From: Ichthyophis bannanicus
Lineage: Eukaryota; Chordata; Amphibia; Gymnophiona; Ichthyophiidae
DNA length: 64,000 nt
Assembly: GCA_033557465.1 (NCBI GenBank)
Contig: CM066031.1
Coordinates: forward strand, 1,225,655,312-1,225,719,311
Reading direction: 5' to 3'
The notes under the pieces were generated by a model. The model was given only the letters and a program-made list of their open reading frames with translations, had not been told where the DNA came from and did no database searches. The position numbers and the translations under genes are program-made. Below are positions 10,693 to 22,619 of the stretch, piece after piece. How positions within the stretch are numbered: the first letter of the stretch is position 1; the number at the start of each line of letters is the position of its first letter.

Positions 10693-11480
10693 TTAATTTA
10701 TTTATTTTATTTATTTAACAGTTTTTCTATACTGCTCTATCATAGGATTCAGAGTGGTTTACATAGAACATAAACCAACAATAACATAAAAGTCTACATT
10801 GAACAAGGGTGTTAAACTTGGATGATTACAATACATGGGGTTATAGATAATTCACATGTATCATTGTTGTGGGTGATACATTACAGCAGGCAGGGAGTAT
10901 GCTTTTTGGAAGGTGGAGCTGGATGGGTGGGAGAGGATTAGGTTGGGTTGGGGGGAAATGAGGGGGCAGACAGTTGGGAAGATTTGGGTCTGAATATTGA
11001 GATGTTTCAGTTTGTATCTACTGTTGATGGGGTGCTCCCATAGTATTGTAAATAGGAAGGTCTTTATTGCTTTTCAGAATTCTGATATGTCCTTGAGTTA
11101 GGTAAGTCGTTCCATAGGGAGGGAGCATACAGGGAGAATGCTCTTTTACATGTCGTTTGTTTGGCTTTCCTCTTGTGCGTGAGGATGTTCAGAGTGGTGT
11201 TATTCAAGGTTCTTCGTGTTCTGTCCTCCAGTGTCTTTTTTATCAGTCGTTGAAGAACTTGGGATGCTAGGTTGTGGATTATTTTGAAGATCATCAATAT
11301 GGCCTTGTATTTGGAATGTGTGGCTATTGGGAGCCAGTGTAGTTGCTGTAGTGTAGGAGTTATGTGGCAGTATCTTGCTGTTCCGGTTATTATGCACTCA
11401 GTAGTGTTTTGTACAAGTTGGAGTGGAAGTGTAGTTATCTTCAGGAGACCTTGATAGATATTACAATAATCTAATCTGAT
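10693..11480 (-). pseudogene. L2-like LINE 3' fragment
   Basis: Starts on the plus strand with TTAATTTATTTATTTTATTT (the reversed 3' tail), then a reversed 3' UTR. The minus frames 11064-11397 carry the C-terminal block RAFSLYAPSLWNDLPNS, nearly the same as RAFELYAPSLWNSLPNHIRN in the copy at 49112-50290. 5' truncated; inserted in the L1 ORF2 remnant. Confidence 0.85.
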
Positions 11481-12194
11481 CTTAATGGCCTCAAAGTGTC
11501 ACTTTATTCTTTTTTTATATGGTTGCCAAATTCTGTGCATCTCCGTTTCGCTACAGCCTTCATAATGTCCCATATAGTTCCACTTAGGGCAGCTCCCTTG
11601 TATCGTTTATGCTGAAAACAAATTAAGATGACCTTCCATTTCTTTAACAAACTGAAGATTGTCTAAATGTGAGGCAGTCAGTGATCAAGATTTTTTTCTC
11701 TGGACATCCCTCCCCATTTCTCCTAAAGCCATCTGCAAGGAGGCATGATCAGACCACACAATTTGTCCTATTTGACATTCCTTTGGTGATTTACCAAAAA
11801 TATTCTATTCTTGAGTATGAATTACGAGAATGGGAGTAGCAAGTATGATCTCTTAGGTCAGAGGTTTTTTTCCTTTACACATCAATTAAGGAAAATTCTG
11901 AAATCAACTATGCTAACCCTTGTCTCGCTGATTCCCGTTTGGCCCCCTTCCTTCTCTCTTCCATCTCCCTCTGATCTGGCCAACCCAACTGCATATCTCA
12001 TTTGCAGCATATCTCTTGTAAAATGCAATTGCCCTTTATTTAGAGCATAGATATTCAGTACACAATAATTGCCACCCTGCATGCTAACTTCCTCTGTTAA
12101 AGCTCTACCTGCCTTATCCTGCCATACCTTGAAGATACGGCACTCATGAACATGTAACAGACAATCCCTGGTCATGAAGTTCACAATCTATCGA

Positions 12195-12310
12195 AGACAA
12201 AAACATACAACTAACAGAGGATTAGGGTAGAACAAAGAGGGCAGACTAGATGGACCATACTGGTCTTTATCTGCTGTCATTTACTATGTTACTATGTTAC
12301 TATAAGGGTG
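12195..12310 (+). mobile_element. CR1-like LINE 3' tail
   Basis: The text GGGCAGACTAGATGGACCAT, then CTTTATCTGCTGTCATTTAC and a short ATGTTACT repeat, is the 3' end of the family whose reverse copy begins at 59385. Only the tail remains. Confidence 0.7.
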
Positions 12311-12589
12311 GTAAGCAGGAGAATAAGGAAGTCAGGATTCAAAAGCAGTCTTGAAGATGTGGGTCAGGGCCAGAAATGAGTCTGGCATTCTGACTCAGAT
12401 AGTTTGGGTGCAGCGTGCAGCAAGGTAGAATGAGCAAAGTCTGGAGATGGCAGGGGAAGAGAAGGGCACAGATACGAGGGACTTTATTTATGAGTGGAGT
12501 TCCCAAGGAGAAGTTTAGGGAAAGATAAGAGAGGAGAGAAAATAAGGAGCCACAGAATGAATGCACTTGTAGGTCAGTAGGAGAAGTTT
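12311..12589. other. No gene recognised
   Basis: Purine-rich unique-looking sequence. Nothing identifiable on either strand. Confidence 0.5.
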
Positions 12590-13130
12590 CGACTGGATGT
12601 GGACAGCAGCATAGGCATTGCTGAAATCTAGGTAGATCTCATCTATCGCATGTCCTTGATTTAGTTCTTTGATCTCCCAGTCAAAGAAATCAATCAAATG
12701 ATCATCCTTTGGTAAAAACCATGTTGCTTCAATTCATGCAACCCATTGGATTCAGAGAAAGTCCACTATTCTTTCTTTCAGCAGCACCTTCATTACTTTT
12801 TCCACCACCAAGGTAAGGCTTACTGGACTATAGTTTGTCACCTCTTCCTTATTACTACTTTTGTGAAAAGGTACCACATCAGTCCTTCTTTAATCTTATG
12901 GAACCTCCTTAAGATACTGCCATAACCTCTCTGAGCTCCCTCACTATTTTGAGATGTATCCCATCTGGTCCCATGGCGTTGTCCACTTTCAGTTTTGCAA
13001 GTGTTCAAAAACATCTTTTGTAGATGATCTGGTATCTACTTCATTCCCATTAGTACCTTTGTAAATCATGTGTGATCCTTCTCCAGGATTTTCTTTTGTG
13101 AATACAGAAGTATTTTTTTTAGCATGTCTG
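12590..13130 (-). pseudogene. CR1-like LINE RT fragment
   Basis: Minus-strand reverse transcriptase remnants: 12515-12697 reads HAIDEIYLDFSNAYAAV, the motif-A region (compare VYLDFQRAFDKV at 15.4 kb). Further upstream the text parallels the RT finger region of the 14.1-15.9-kb copy (proline-rich PGPDG-type block near 12950-12980). Many stops. Confidence 0.65.
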
Positions 13131-13619
13131 CTTTTCAGTCTTTAAATCTCTGCTGTCCCCCACTTCCTACTCCTCCTTCCTGCCATGCAAGGCACCAGGA
13201 GGCAGGCGATGGTACTAAATACCTGAAACTTAGAAGGTCCTGTGTCTCATGTTTCATAAGGGCATCGATCACGAAACCTGCAAGCTGTTTCGCTCTTCCC
13301 GAGATATCAAATCATCCAGAGTGTTGGGAGCCCAATGCTCTCATGGTGGATCTCTTCCTTTCCCTGGGACCCTATGGGAAAAGCTGCCATTCCCTCATCT
13401 CCTGGCTAACCGAGTCCATGGAGATTGGAAAGAGGAGCCCACCCAACCTCGCCGCATGAGTTTTCTCTAGCCTGGAGAGGTGATGGGATGCGGTTGGAGG
13501 CAGAGTCGGTCCCAACAACATTTGCAGAGCACGAGGAGGGAGATCTCCCTGTTGCTGCCCTTCCCATGCCCTATGTGTCTTTATCAAATTGGGCCAAAAT
13601 TGGCATCTCCTAGCCATCT
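13131..13619. other. No gene recognised
   Basis: Moderate-GC stretch with overlapping short frames on both strands and no recognisable motif. Confidence 0.5.
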
Positions 13620-14118
13620 AAACCATGTGCCTGTTATAAAATCACTCTCTTGGAAGACAATTTTATGCAGTTGTGCCTAGTTAATACATGGGTTGTCATG
13701 CAACTATTGCACCTATTTTATAAAATGAAGTATGTGCATACTTTATAAAAGAGGGGTGTAAGTGGTCAAAACTTGTGTTAAATCTAGGCACGAGCACTTA
13801 TGCAAACCTTATGACTGGTGTAAATGCCCATACCTCTAGCTTTCAAGAACATGTATAAATTACAGTATATTAGAATTTGTGCACAGAGGTTTGCAGCCCA
13901 CCCATGTGCACACCCACAGTGAAAGTACATGCGATTGGCCTGATGCGTGTCCTTACAGAATAGTAACTGGCTAAGGTACAAACATAAAGGCCCATCCATG
14001 CATGTAAATCGCTGAAAATACTGTAGGTGATTTACACATGTTGATGACGTGTAACTTTATGCAATTAAGGGCCGGCGCAAACAGAAAGTCTGCATCGGGA
14101 GTCGGAGAGGGGCAGAAG
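13620..14118. mobile_element. TTTTATAAA-type MITE-like sequence, degenerate
   Basis: Contains CTGTTATAAAATCAC, ATTTTATAAAATGAAG and ACTTTATAAAAGAGG, plus the segment CATACAGAATAGTAACTGGC-like that recurs near 8960 and 28030 (AAATAGTGACTGGCTAAAGT, AAATAGCGACTGATTGAAGT). The three regions therefore belong to one MITE family. Confidence 0.5.
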
Positions 14119-15900
14119 CATAAGAACATAAGAACATAAGATATGCCATACTGGGTCAGACCAAGGTCCATCAAGCCCAGTATCCTGTTTCCAACAGTGG
14201 CCAATCTAGGTCGTACGTACCTAGCAGTTTCCGCAAAAGACACAGGTTCCGCAATGCTTGTACTGGGTCAAGCATTGATATCCTGGGTCCCTTCTTAATA
14301 ATGGTTTATGGACTTATCCTCCAGGAACTTGTCCAAACCTTTTTTAAACCCAGCTACACTAACAGCCTTTACTACATCCTTAGGTAACAAATTACAGAGT
14401 TTCATTACACGTTGAGTGAAAAAATATTTTCTTTTATTAGTCTTAAATAGTTTACCCTGTAGCTTCATTTCATGTCCCCTAGTCTTTCTATATTCTGATA
14501 ACGTAAACAATCGATCTACGTTTACCCGTTCCACTCCGTTCATTAATTTATAGACTTCTATCATATCTCCCCTCAGCCGTCTTTTTTCCAGGTTAAAGAG
14601 CCCTAACCTTTTTAGCCTTTCTTCATAGGAGTATCCTTCCATTCCCTTTACCATTTTGGTGGCTCTTCTCTGAACCTTTTCTAATAATGCTATATCCTTT
14701 TTAAGATACGGCGACCAGAATTGCACACAATATTCAAGGTGCGGTCTCACCATGGAACGGTATAGAGGCATTATAATATATTTTGTTTTATTTTCCATTC
14801 CTTTCCTTATGATACCTAGCATTCTATTTGCTGTCTTGGTTGCCACTGCACACTGGGCCGAGGGTTTTAACATGTTATCCACAATGACGCCTAAATCTTT
14901 TTCCTGGGTGGTGGTTCCTAATATGGAACCTTGCATCGTGTAACCATAGTTTGGGTTGTTCTTCCCTAGGTGCATTTCTTTGCACTTGTCCGCATTAAAT
15001 TTCATCTGCCATTTTGATGCCCAGTCTTCCAATTTATCAAGATCCTCTTGCAATTTTCCACAATCCTCTTGGGTTTTAACAACTTTAAATAGTTTTGTGT
15101 CATCTGAAAATTTGATAACCTCACTCGTTATTCCACTTTCCAGGTCATTTATGAATATGTCAAAAAGCAGCGGACCCAGCACAGATCCCTGGGGTACACC
15201 ACTATTCACCTTTCTCCATTGGGAAAATTGGCCATTTAGCCCAAACCTCTGCTTTCTATCTTTTAACCAGTTCTTGATCCACAGTAGTACACTGCCTCCT
15301 ATCCCATGACTCTTTAGTTTTGCCAAAAGTCTCTGATGAGGGACCTTGTCAAAGGCTCTCTGAAAGTCCAGATACACTATATCAACTGACTCACCTTTGT
15401 CCACCTGTTTATTCACACTTTCAAAAAAACATAACAGATTAGTAAGACAAGATCTTCCTTGTCTAAAGCCATGTTGGCTGTCTCCCATTAGGCCATGACT
15501 ATCTACATGCTGAGTAATTTTATTCTTTATGATGGTTTCTACCATTTTTCCAGGTACTGACGTGAGACTCACCGGTCTGTAGTTTCCCGGATCACCCCTG
15601 GAACCCTTTTTAAAAATTGGTGTTACATTGGCGATCCTCCAATCTTCAGGTATTAGAGATGATTTTAATGATAGTTCACAGATTACTAATAGCAGGTCTG
15701 CAATCTCATATTTCAGTTCTTTCAACACCCTTGGATGTATACCATCCGGCCCAGGTGATTTGCTACTCTTCAGTTTATCTAATAGTTGTAATACATCTTC
15801 CCAATGTATCGATATTTCCTTCAATTCTTCCGCACCTTTAAATACCACTTCAGTCATGGGTAACATCCCAACATCTTCCTCAGTAAAGACCGAAACAAAC
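14119..15900 (-). pseudogene. 5'-truncated CR1-like LINE (family A), open RT frame
   Basis: Non-LTR retrotransposon: the RT copies its own RNA at the target site. The minus-strand ORF ends at 14295 and is open to about 15890. It shows RT blocks in order: SKSPGPDGIHPRVLKEL (about residue 65), YRPVSLTSVPGK (127), GFRQGRSCLTNLL (163), YLDFQRAFDKVPHQ (195, motif A), SGVPQGSVLGPLLF (252) and FSDDTKLF (283, motif C with both aspartates but Ser in place of the usual Ala). The C-terminal domain is complete. The 3' UTR ends at about 14119 in AAGAACATAAG repeats. The endonuclease domain is missing, so the copy is 5'-truncated. The first 20 or so residues of the 553-aa frame come from flanking DNA. A second copy lies at 61858-62827. 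Confidence 0.9.
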
Positions 15901-16039
15901 AGCCCTGTGGCGCCAAAGCTTGAACATAACTGCCAAAACTTGAAGTTAAATGCCACAGAGCTGTTTCAAGCCATTGCTGTGGCTGTCAGTCCCGGACAGA
16001 GGTGACAGCAATGGCAATGGGTGGCCCTGGAAGGCCAGT

Positions 16040-16085
16040 TTTCTAGGTGACCGCCTAGTTTGCCTAATGGTAGCGCCAGCCCTGA
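16040..16085. mobile_element. hAT-like MITE terminal fragment
   Basis: CCGCCTAGTTTGCCTAATGG, then TAGCGCCAGCCCTG, matches the block at 3090-3136 and the right end of the hAT MITE at 5979. The partner end was not located; it may be fused to the LINE at 15900. Confidence 0.45.
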
Positions 16086-16839
16086 TGCAGCTCCTTATAA
16101 AAATGACCTCCTAGGATTCCAGGGAAAAGCTGGAAATCTGATGTTTACTGATGCGGCCCCTCCCCTTCAGGTGCATGCTGCGGACAGGAGGGAAGAGCTG
16201 GAGAAGGTTACGGAGTTCTGCTCTACAGTGTGTGCTCCAGTCCCAGTGCGTCCTTTCCTGTCCTCTCAGGAGGAGTGAGGCTGGAATAGACACTGCAAAC
16301 AGCTTGTGAGGAGAAACATCTTGGGAGGCGTTTGTGAAGGAGCAATAAACCTGTTTTTTGCTTTGATGATATCCATTACAATTTCACACCCTCCCCTTCT
16401 CTTTCAATAGGCAACATGTGGTAGGGACTAACAGGAGGGAAAAGGCTGGAATGTGTCAGCTTTGGAAAATGTGCTTAGATACAGTACAGGAGGAAAGGCC
16501 TTTTTATTTTACTTTTTCCAGTATTGCACTGCTTATAGACTCTAAGAGGAATGAAATCAATGAGGCCGCGGCTTCGATGTCACATGGAGCCCACTACCGC
16601 CGTTTAGTAAACATCCCCCGAAGTTTCTGGGTGGTTTTCATTTCAGTTTTTGTTTTCATATTTATTTCAAATTTGTGGTTCCTTATTCTGTATTAGGTGA
16701 AGTTCTTTCCAGACTGTATGTGTATGATTAAGGTAATAGGAATCTGCTGGCGTGTAATTCCTGTGCATGGATCTGTAGCAGTCCCAATCATTTATATTAT
16801 TGCTTTTGATTTAGCTTGTGCCTTTTCAGTAGTAGTTCA
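16086..16839. other. No gene recognised
   Basis: Short frames (for example 16418-16696, with a hydrophobic end) carry no recognisable domain. A stretch near 16450-16500 resembles 48110-48180 (GAATGTGTCAGCTTTGG-like, GTACAGGAGGAAA-like), suggesting a shared repeat. Confidence 0.4.
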
Positions 16840-17010
16840 GTGTGAGTTACATTCAAGTACAGTGGGTATTTCTCTCTCCCTGGAGGGCTTAGAGTTTGTT
16901 TTGTACCTGGGGCAATGGAAAGTTAAATGACTTGCCTATGGTCATAGGGAGTGTCAGTGGGATTTCAACTCTAACTTCCCTGGATCTCAGCCCACTTCTC
17001 TAGCCATAGT
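16840..17010 (+). mobile_element. L2/MIR-like 3' remnant
   Basis: Carries TTAAATGACTTGCCTATGG, then GTGGGATTTCAACTC and a CTAGCCATAGTCCTACTT end. This is the layout of the CORE/L2-derived 3' segment (compare the SINE at 29765). Old and short. Confidence 0.5.
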
Positions 17011-18208
17011 CCTACTTGTTCCATTTTCCCAAAGTAGGTGTATTGGTGCTCTAGGGCCTAGTATAATATTTATAGTGCTGTCTTTTCATAGACAGGGTTG
17101 TTGCTATGGATGTGCATTTGTGAGTGAGCATTCAGTTCATTTGGACGCCTAAATCTTTTAAGTGCATTCAAACAGGCTGTGTGAGCGGTGCGGCCGCACA
17201 GGGTGCAAACACAGAAGGGGGCAGCGATATCGTCACTGGGCTTCCAGGAAGCTCAAAAAGAGTGAGTTACTGAATGTGGCTTGGTGAAGGGGAGCACCAG
17301 ATTCATCAATCTCACAGGACGCATTTCTAGCTTGGTACGGTCTTGCATTCAAACTGCTTGTATGCACATATTTGCACATGTAAAATTTTGTACAATGTAT
17401 GTACAAAAAATTAATGTGTTGAAATGAACTGAAAAAAAATCCCTGAACATCTGGAAAAATGTGTTTAAAATGAAAATGAACCAAACTTTTTTTTTTTTAG
17501 TCATGCATGCTATATAGGTTCCAAATCTCTTTTTGCAAAGTTTTATGCTACTTCACAAAGTATCTATGAGTGAAAGGAGCATGTTGCTGTTCCTGAGGCG
17601 AGTTGTAAGGGGAAACATTCTAGCTTCCTTGTTTGCTATTGTGGTATTAACAGAACTGGAGGTGCTGGTTTATATTGAGATTCCATCCAGTCCTGTAAAG
17701 AATTCAAACTTCATTCTCGTATAGAAGAATTAATTGAATGATGCTATCAGTTATTATAATAGCTTATTGGATGGCCAAAATTGGCTGGGGGACAGAGTGT
17801 ACTTCATGCATGGAAGACCCTGGGAACTTTTTCTTGTATTATACTTCATTTAAAGGTAGAAGGGTGTGACGTGATGATGGGCATGATGTGGGACTTGACC
17901 TGCCCCAATACCTCACTTGATTCCTCAATACCACCCAAATACTTCTGTCTAGAGAGGCCACTAGGAAGAGTGCTGGGGTCATTCCTGTAGAGCACAGAGT
18001 TGCCAAGCTATCCAGTTCCAGGAGTGAGATTTTAAGCCAGTCTTGAATTTCTGACAATCTTATCCAAATGCATTATGGGACCTGCAGCACTGACTCCAAT
18101 GGGTAAAGTCAGGAACTACAAATACCATACTGCAAATTTAAAACCAGAAGTGGCAAAAAAAAAAAAATCTCACACCTGGAACTGGGTAACTTGGCAACTC
18201 TGAGAGCA
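17011..18208. other. Non-coding; one repeat shared with 41.6 kb
   Basis: 17395-17480 (GTTGAAATGAACTG, CTGGAAAAATGTGTTTAAAA, TGAAAATGAA) matches 41670-41740 closely, so it is a dispersed repeat of unknown type. No supported gene in the rest. Confidence 0.5.
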
Positions 18209-18400
18209 TGGGTTCTCAATCCAGTCCTTGGGACACACCTAACCACTCAGATTTTCAGGGTAACCACAAAGAATATATAGGAAGGAGATTTGCTTACAAT
18301 GGAGGCAGTGCATGCAAATCTATCTCATGTGTATTCATTGTGGTTACCCTGAAACCCTGACTAGCTAGGTGTGTCCCAAGGACTGAGTTGAGAACCACTG
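18209..18400. mobile_element. Fold-back MITE (hAT-like)
   Basis: Left end GGGTTCTCAATCCAGTCC with GGGACACACC. Right end GTGTGTCCCAAGGACTGAG with TTGAGAACCACTG. The two halves are reverse complements over nearly the whole 190 bp, around a TGCATGCAAATC centre. Termini of the type CAGTGGTTCTCAA suggest hAT. No clear TSD. Confidence 0.7.
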
Positions 18401-18412
18401 CTGTAGAGGGAG

Positions 18413-18781
18413 AAGTGGTGGTGGGGGATGGGGGGAGGAGAAGGGGAGGGAGAGAAAGTATGGATTAACTGGGGGAGTAAAGCAGAAGAGAAAGAGTTGA
18501 TAAGCATTCTCCCCTCCCCACCCCTGCTAATCAACAGGAATATCAGAGTCAATACAGCTGAAAGGTTCCCAGGTTTGATATATTTTTTATGTAGGCTTTT
18601 CAGTAATTTTGGTAGCATTATTCACTTTAACCCCTTGCTTGGTAGAGTAGACTAGAATCTTGTATTTAATTTCTTCAGGGATTTCCACAGTGCCAAGAGC
18701 TGTTTCCTTCTCAGGGCTCTAGTTTTACTTTTATCTGTGGTGATTATCATCTATGTGTCCTCCCTTACAAAGTGCGTCTTA
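18413..18781. other. No gene recognised; GA-rich start
   Basis: 18413-18480 is G/A-rich. The rest is AT-rich with no motif. It ends in the TTA that abuts the large inverted-repeat element. Confidence 0.4.
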
Positions 18782-19974
18782 GGGGTATGTTTACTAAACC
18801 GCGCTACTGTGCGGGGCGCACTTGAGCGTGCACTAAGGTACCTTAGCGCACGCTAAAGATGAGTTTTTGTGCCCCGCACACGTGCACGCCGCACTAACGG
18901 ACCCGCACAAGTGTGCGGTGCGCTGATGTGCGATAGAGGCGTGGAAAGGCTTTCGGAGGGCGGAGGAAGGCTCCCCAGGGGCGGAGAGACAGGGTCAATG
19001 GGTGGAGAGTGGGAGGGGAGAGGCTCCCCGCACACGAGCGGGGCTGAAATTCAACTAAAAAAATACCGCGAGTAAAAACCTCGCGTTAGAGCCGATTTAA
19101 AGGGAAGAGAAACCATTTCTGTCAGCAATGTACAGCAAAACCAGGGAAATCTACAAAACGTGAGCAGTGTGATACTTGTGCACAGAACAAAATAGCAAAT
19201 AAAAATTGAAAATGACCACAACAAAATTCTAAAAAATTATACTCCAGCTGAAAAACAGTGATAGTACTGGAAAACATCAAAAATCACTCCCAATAAAGCC
19301 TCAAAAAAAAATATGAATTTGAGAAGGGTCTACGCTCCGTCCCCATACAAGGTAAATGATCCCACAGTGAAATAGCAATGATCAGGGTTTCCCTCTCCAT
19401 TGGACAGGTTACTTATGGCATACACATTTCCACAACAGCAGGGCGGCCAGGTCGGAATGGGCAACTAGACAGATGCTGGGAAAGGGGATACAGAGGACTG
19501 CAGGCGGCACATGCTGTGGTGCAGCTGGGGCACAGTGCGGACTAGGCAGATGCCTAGATGGCACCTAGGAATGATGAAACTAAACAGCAGCCAGACAGCA
19601 ACTGATGAGGGCCCAACATGGGCACGAGAGTGTGTATCACAGTGTCACAGGGGATAGTACCCAGCAGGTACCCCCAAGGGCACAGAACATTGGCAGGCGG
19701 TGATTGGCGGACATGCGGACAAATTTGCAGTCACCCCTACCCCAGAACTCGCACCATAGGCAGCCGCCTACCCGTACACAGGATGGCCTGAGACTGCGTA
19801 CCACCAGCACCACCAGCAGAAGGGCATGTAAGCAGGGTGGCACAGGGGTACTGGAGGCGGAGGGGGGCAGTGGCAGCTGCCCAGAGCAGACCATCGCCTA
19901 GCCCTGAGTAGGTGGGTGCCATGCACTCAACCAGACAGGCTCTGTCTGACAAACAACCATGGTATCTCCAGGGA

Positions 19975-20085
19975 CTGCACTGTCTCTGTGAGCACAGTGT
20001 GGTGCAGTGAACACAGCCAGTGTGTTCAGGAGCAGAAGGTCACACGCTCAAGTCCCAGCTGGGTCTACTGCCAATCCAGTACCCA
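19975..20085 (+). other. tRNA-like module 1 of element A
   Basis: GTGGTGCAGTGAACACAG (A-box-like), then 30 bases later GGTCACACGCTCAAGTCCC (B-box-like). Same unit as module 2 (about 435 bp downstream) and as 63640-63735. No acceptor-stem pairing is evident, so not a functional tRNA gene. Confidence 0.5.
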
Positions 20086-20409
20086 TATTTTACCCACAAC
20101 TAACTAGTGATAGTAAATACGAACCTTTACTGCAGAGAACATAAGCATGGCTCAAACACCTCTATTTTACCCTACAGAGCACAGATGCCAGAAACATGCA
20201 CATTACCTAGAGCAGATTCCCCCAAATGCAGTCCTGGAGGTCCACAAAACCTTCAGGGTTTATGCTGTCTCCAATCTAAGGATGGAGCGGTACTGGTGGT
20301 GGAGGTGGCAGCAGCTGGTGGCCACAGCAGACCATGGCCTAGCCCTGTCCAGGTGAGTGCCGTGCACTGCAACAAACAGGCCCTGTCGGATGTACTGTCA
20401 TGGACTCCC

Positions 20410-20525
20410 CAGGGAATGCAGCATATCTGTGGCAACACGGTGGTGCAGTGCACACAGACAGTGTGTGCAAGAACACAAGGTCACAGGTTCAAAGCCCAGC
20501 TGGGGCTTCTGCCAATCCAGTCCCC
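20410..20525 (+). other. tRNA-like module 2 of element A
   Basis: GTGGTGCAGTGCACACAG, then AGGTCACAGGTTCAAAGCCC: an A-box-like and a good B-box (GGTTCAAAGCC). It is followed, as in module 1, by a segment reading ACCTTTACTGCAGAGAACAT, so modules 1 and 2 are a tandem duplication. Confidence 0.55.
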
Positions 20526-20654
20526 ATATTTTTCCCACAACTAAAACGTGATAGCAAGGACAAACCTTTACTGCAGAGAACATACGCATGGTTAATATGC
20601 CTATATTTTACCCCACCAAGCACAGACACCATAAACAGGCGCATTACCTGGAGC

Positions 20655-20850
20655 AGAGTCTCCCAAATGTAGTCCTGGAGGGCCAAACACCATTCAGATG
20701 CCATGCTGCCTTTCATAAAGATGCCCATGCTGCATATCTATGCACCACCCCCATGGTATGCAGATGTATCTCATGCATATTCATGAGGGACAGCATGAAA
20801 ATCCAAACAGTGTTTGGCACACCAGGACTGGAGTTGGGAACCTCTGCCGT
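20655..20850. mobile_element. Fold-back MITE inside element A
   Basis: Left GTAGTCCTGGAGGGCC and right CACACCAGGACTGGAGTTGG, with a CATGCATATTCATGAGG-type centre. Similar to the MITEs at 18209 and 48293. The corresponding piece of element C starts near 63885. Confidence 0.55.
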
Positions 20851-22242
20851 AAAGCAGCAGCCAACAGGGGCAGACACACCCACACCCACACCCACAGGCC
20901 CCATTGGCTAATGCCTCCTGGAGAGGCAGGACATTGGGCCCTGCGTGCATCTCCCAATACTAGCACTTGCATACCTTAGCAATGCCACCCTACACCTGGG
21001 TTAACGGTACACACCTATCATACGTTTCCTATGATTACTGGCAGATAGCAAGTCCTACGTTAAGCACAGTTTGCTCATTGAGCTCCATCATAACAATCTT
21101 TCTGATGTCTGCGGTGTGTGCTTCAGGTCTGGTCTCTGACAGTGTTTACCACCCTGGGGAGTGACCCCCAACAGTATTGCGTAGCATATCCATGCCTTTA
21201 CTGTGCCCAGGACTGGTGTGGTGGGCAGGGCTGCTAAACTCCTCTATAGTAGCACAATGCTGGAATAGGTGTGGGAGTGTGTGTCTGTCTAGACTAGACA
21301 GTGTGTGGTGGCTGCAAACACCTTCCACAGCCCACACTGCCAGCACTGTTGCCAGTATTGGCCTGCCAATGTGCATAATGAGGAGCAAGGTACCATGGGT
21401 ATAGCCCAGACAGGGTGGCCTGGCCAGGATGCATCTGCACAGGGCATAGGGCACTGCCTGGGACATTTTAGTGCCCGGCCACCACCTACACAGACAGGGT
21501 GACCTCCCTGCTGGGAGATCACTCTCACCCTGAATGTGCAGTGACAACAGCATGGCTAAGCACCCCCATAGTGCTATATAGCATTTCTCTCATGTGATAT
21601 TTATGGGTTTCCTTTTGGGGCCTAGTCACTGATTTATCTGCTTGTGTATGCTGAAATCCCAGTTCTGGGTGCATGCATTTCCACCAGGAACATGCACTAT
21701 GGACTAGCTAGCAGATTGTTTGCAGCTGGTATGTGTCTTGATGGAGTGGCTTGCTGCAGGAGAATATCAGATAGTGGTGGGGTGCAGCTTAGCATATCCA
21801 GGCCTAATGTTTGTCTGCTATTGTGTTATGGATGTGTACAGAGCTGCATTGACTGCCCTGTAGGGTGTCTGTTCCCCAGCAGGACTTGGGTTGATGGTAC
21901 CCTCTACTGCCACCATTGCAGGGAGTTAGAATGTGGATCTGTTGATGGGAGACCCTGTTTGCCACCTTCAGCCCTGGAGGAGGAGGGTGGTGGTGCATGA
22001 TCCTCCTGGGGGTCCATAGGGGCTACACCTGACTGAGACAGACAGAGATATCCAAGGTGTTTCTGCAGAAACTACCTATCTCACACATTAACACTGCTTT
22101 GGACCTCCAACATGGCCTCTTTCAGCCATGGAAGGTGCTGTGGACCTGGTGCTAGGTGCCTCACCGCACCCTCAGGGTGAGCACAGTACCCACACAATGT
22201 GACAGTGTGTAGCTACTCTGTGCCAGTAAAACAAACGGTCAG

Positions 22243-22322
22243 TACCCCCTACCAGGCCGAGGTGCTGTGGGGGTGCACATGGTCACTTCCCCCTACCAGG
22301 CCGAGGTGCTGTGGGGGTGCAT
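22243..22322. repeat. Short direct duplication
   Basis: The block CCCCTACCAGGCCGAGGTGC, with GTGGGGGTGCA, occurs twice with a 45-bp period, identical over about 33 bp. Confidence 0.9.
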
Positions 22323-22477
22323 ACCCCATCTTGTGTTTATCTGTGGACAGCTGATTTGCATGTGCAGTGCATCATGGGTATGGGTGGGCTAACCCTATCC
22401 TGGTGACCACAGCAGACTGTGTGGTGACATGCACTCCCTCTGCAGCCAGCCAGGGGCTTACTAACAGCTATAGAGCT

Positions 22478-22556
22478 GTAGCACAATGGTTACTTCACTC
22501 CTTGTAGAGCCAGAGAGCGTGGGTTCAAACCCATAGTGGGGTTATTTGATAGGGCT
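22478..22556 (+). other. tRNA-like module 4 of element A
   Basis: TGTAGCACAATGGTTACTTC (A-box-like), then CTCCTTGTAGAGCCAGAGAG and GTGGGTTCAAACCC (B-box). Strongly tRNA-shaped in word order. The 3' side does not pair well with the 5' side, so it is probably a decayed tRNA-derived sequence. Confidence 0.55.
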
Positions 22557-22619
22557 GCCCAAAGCCTTATCTCTTTTTAATGTACATTATTGCTGCCAGC
22601 AAAAACACCCTCATCGTAC

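Larger units (their letters stand above)
9600..12190 (-). pseudogene. L1-like LINE ORF2 remnant (endonuclease and RT), interrupted
   Basis: Read on the minus strand, 11480-12185 contains an endonuclease-domain block (NIYALNKGQLHF), 10305-10690 the linker (AKNAI-like QNAITEIRDEVGEMRTERD, then GQVLVDHYKSMYVSE), and 9600-9890 an RT block (SSYCPISLINVDTKI). These are the conserved ORF2 segments of the L1 clade in the right order. Two L2 pieces and a CA microsatellite interrupt it, and stops and frameshifts are frequent. Non-functional. Confidence 0.75.

Noticed and set aside
22478..22556. Functional tRNA gene
   Set aside because: A and B boxes are recognisable, but the acceptor stem does not pair and it lies within a mobile element among decayed relatives.
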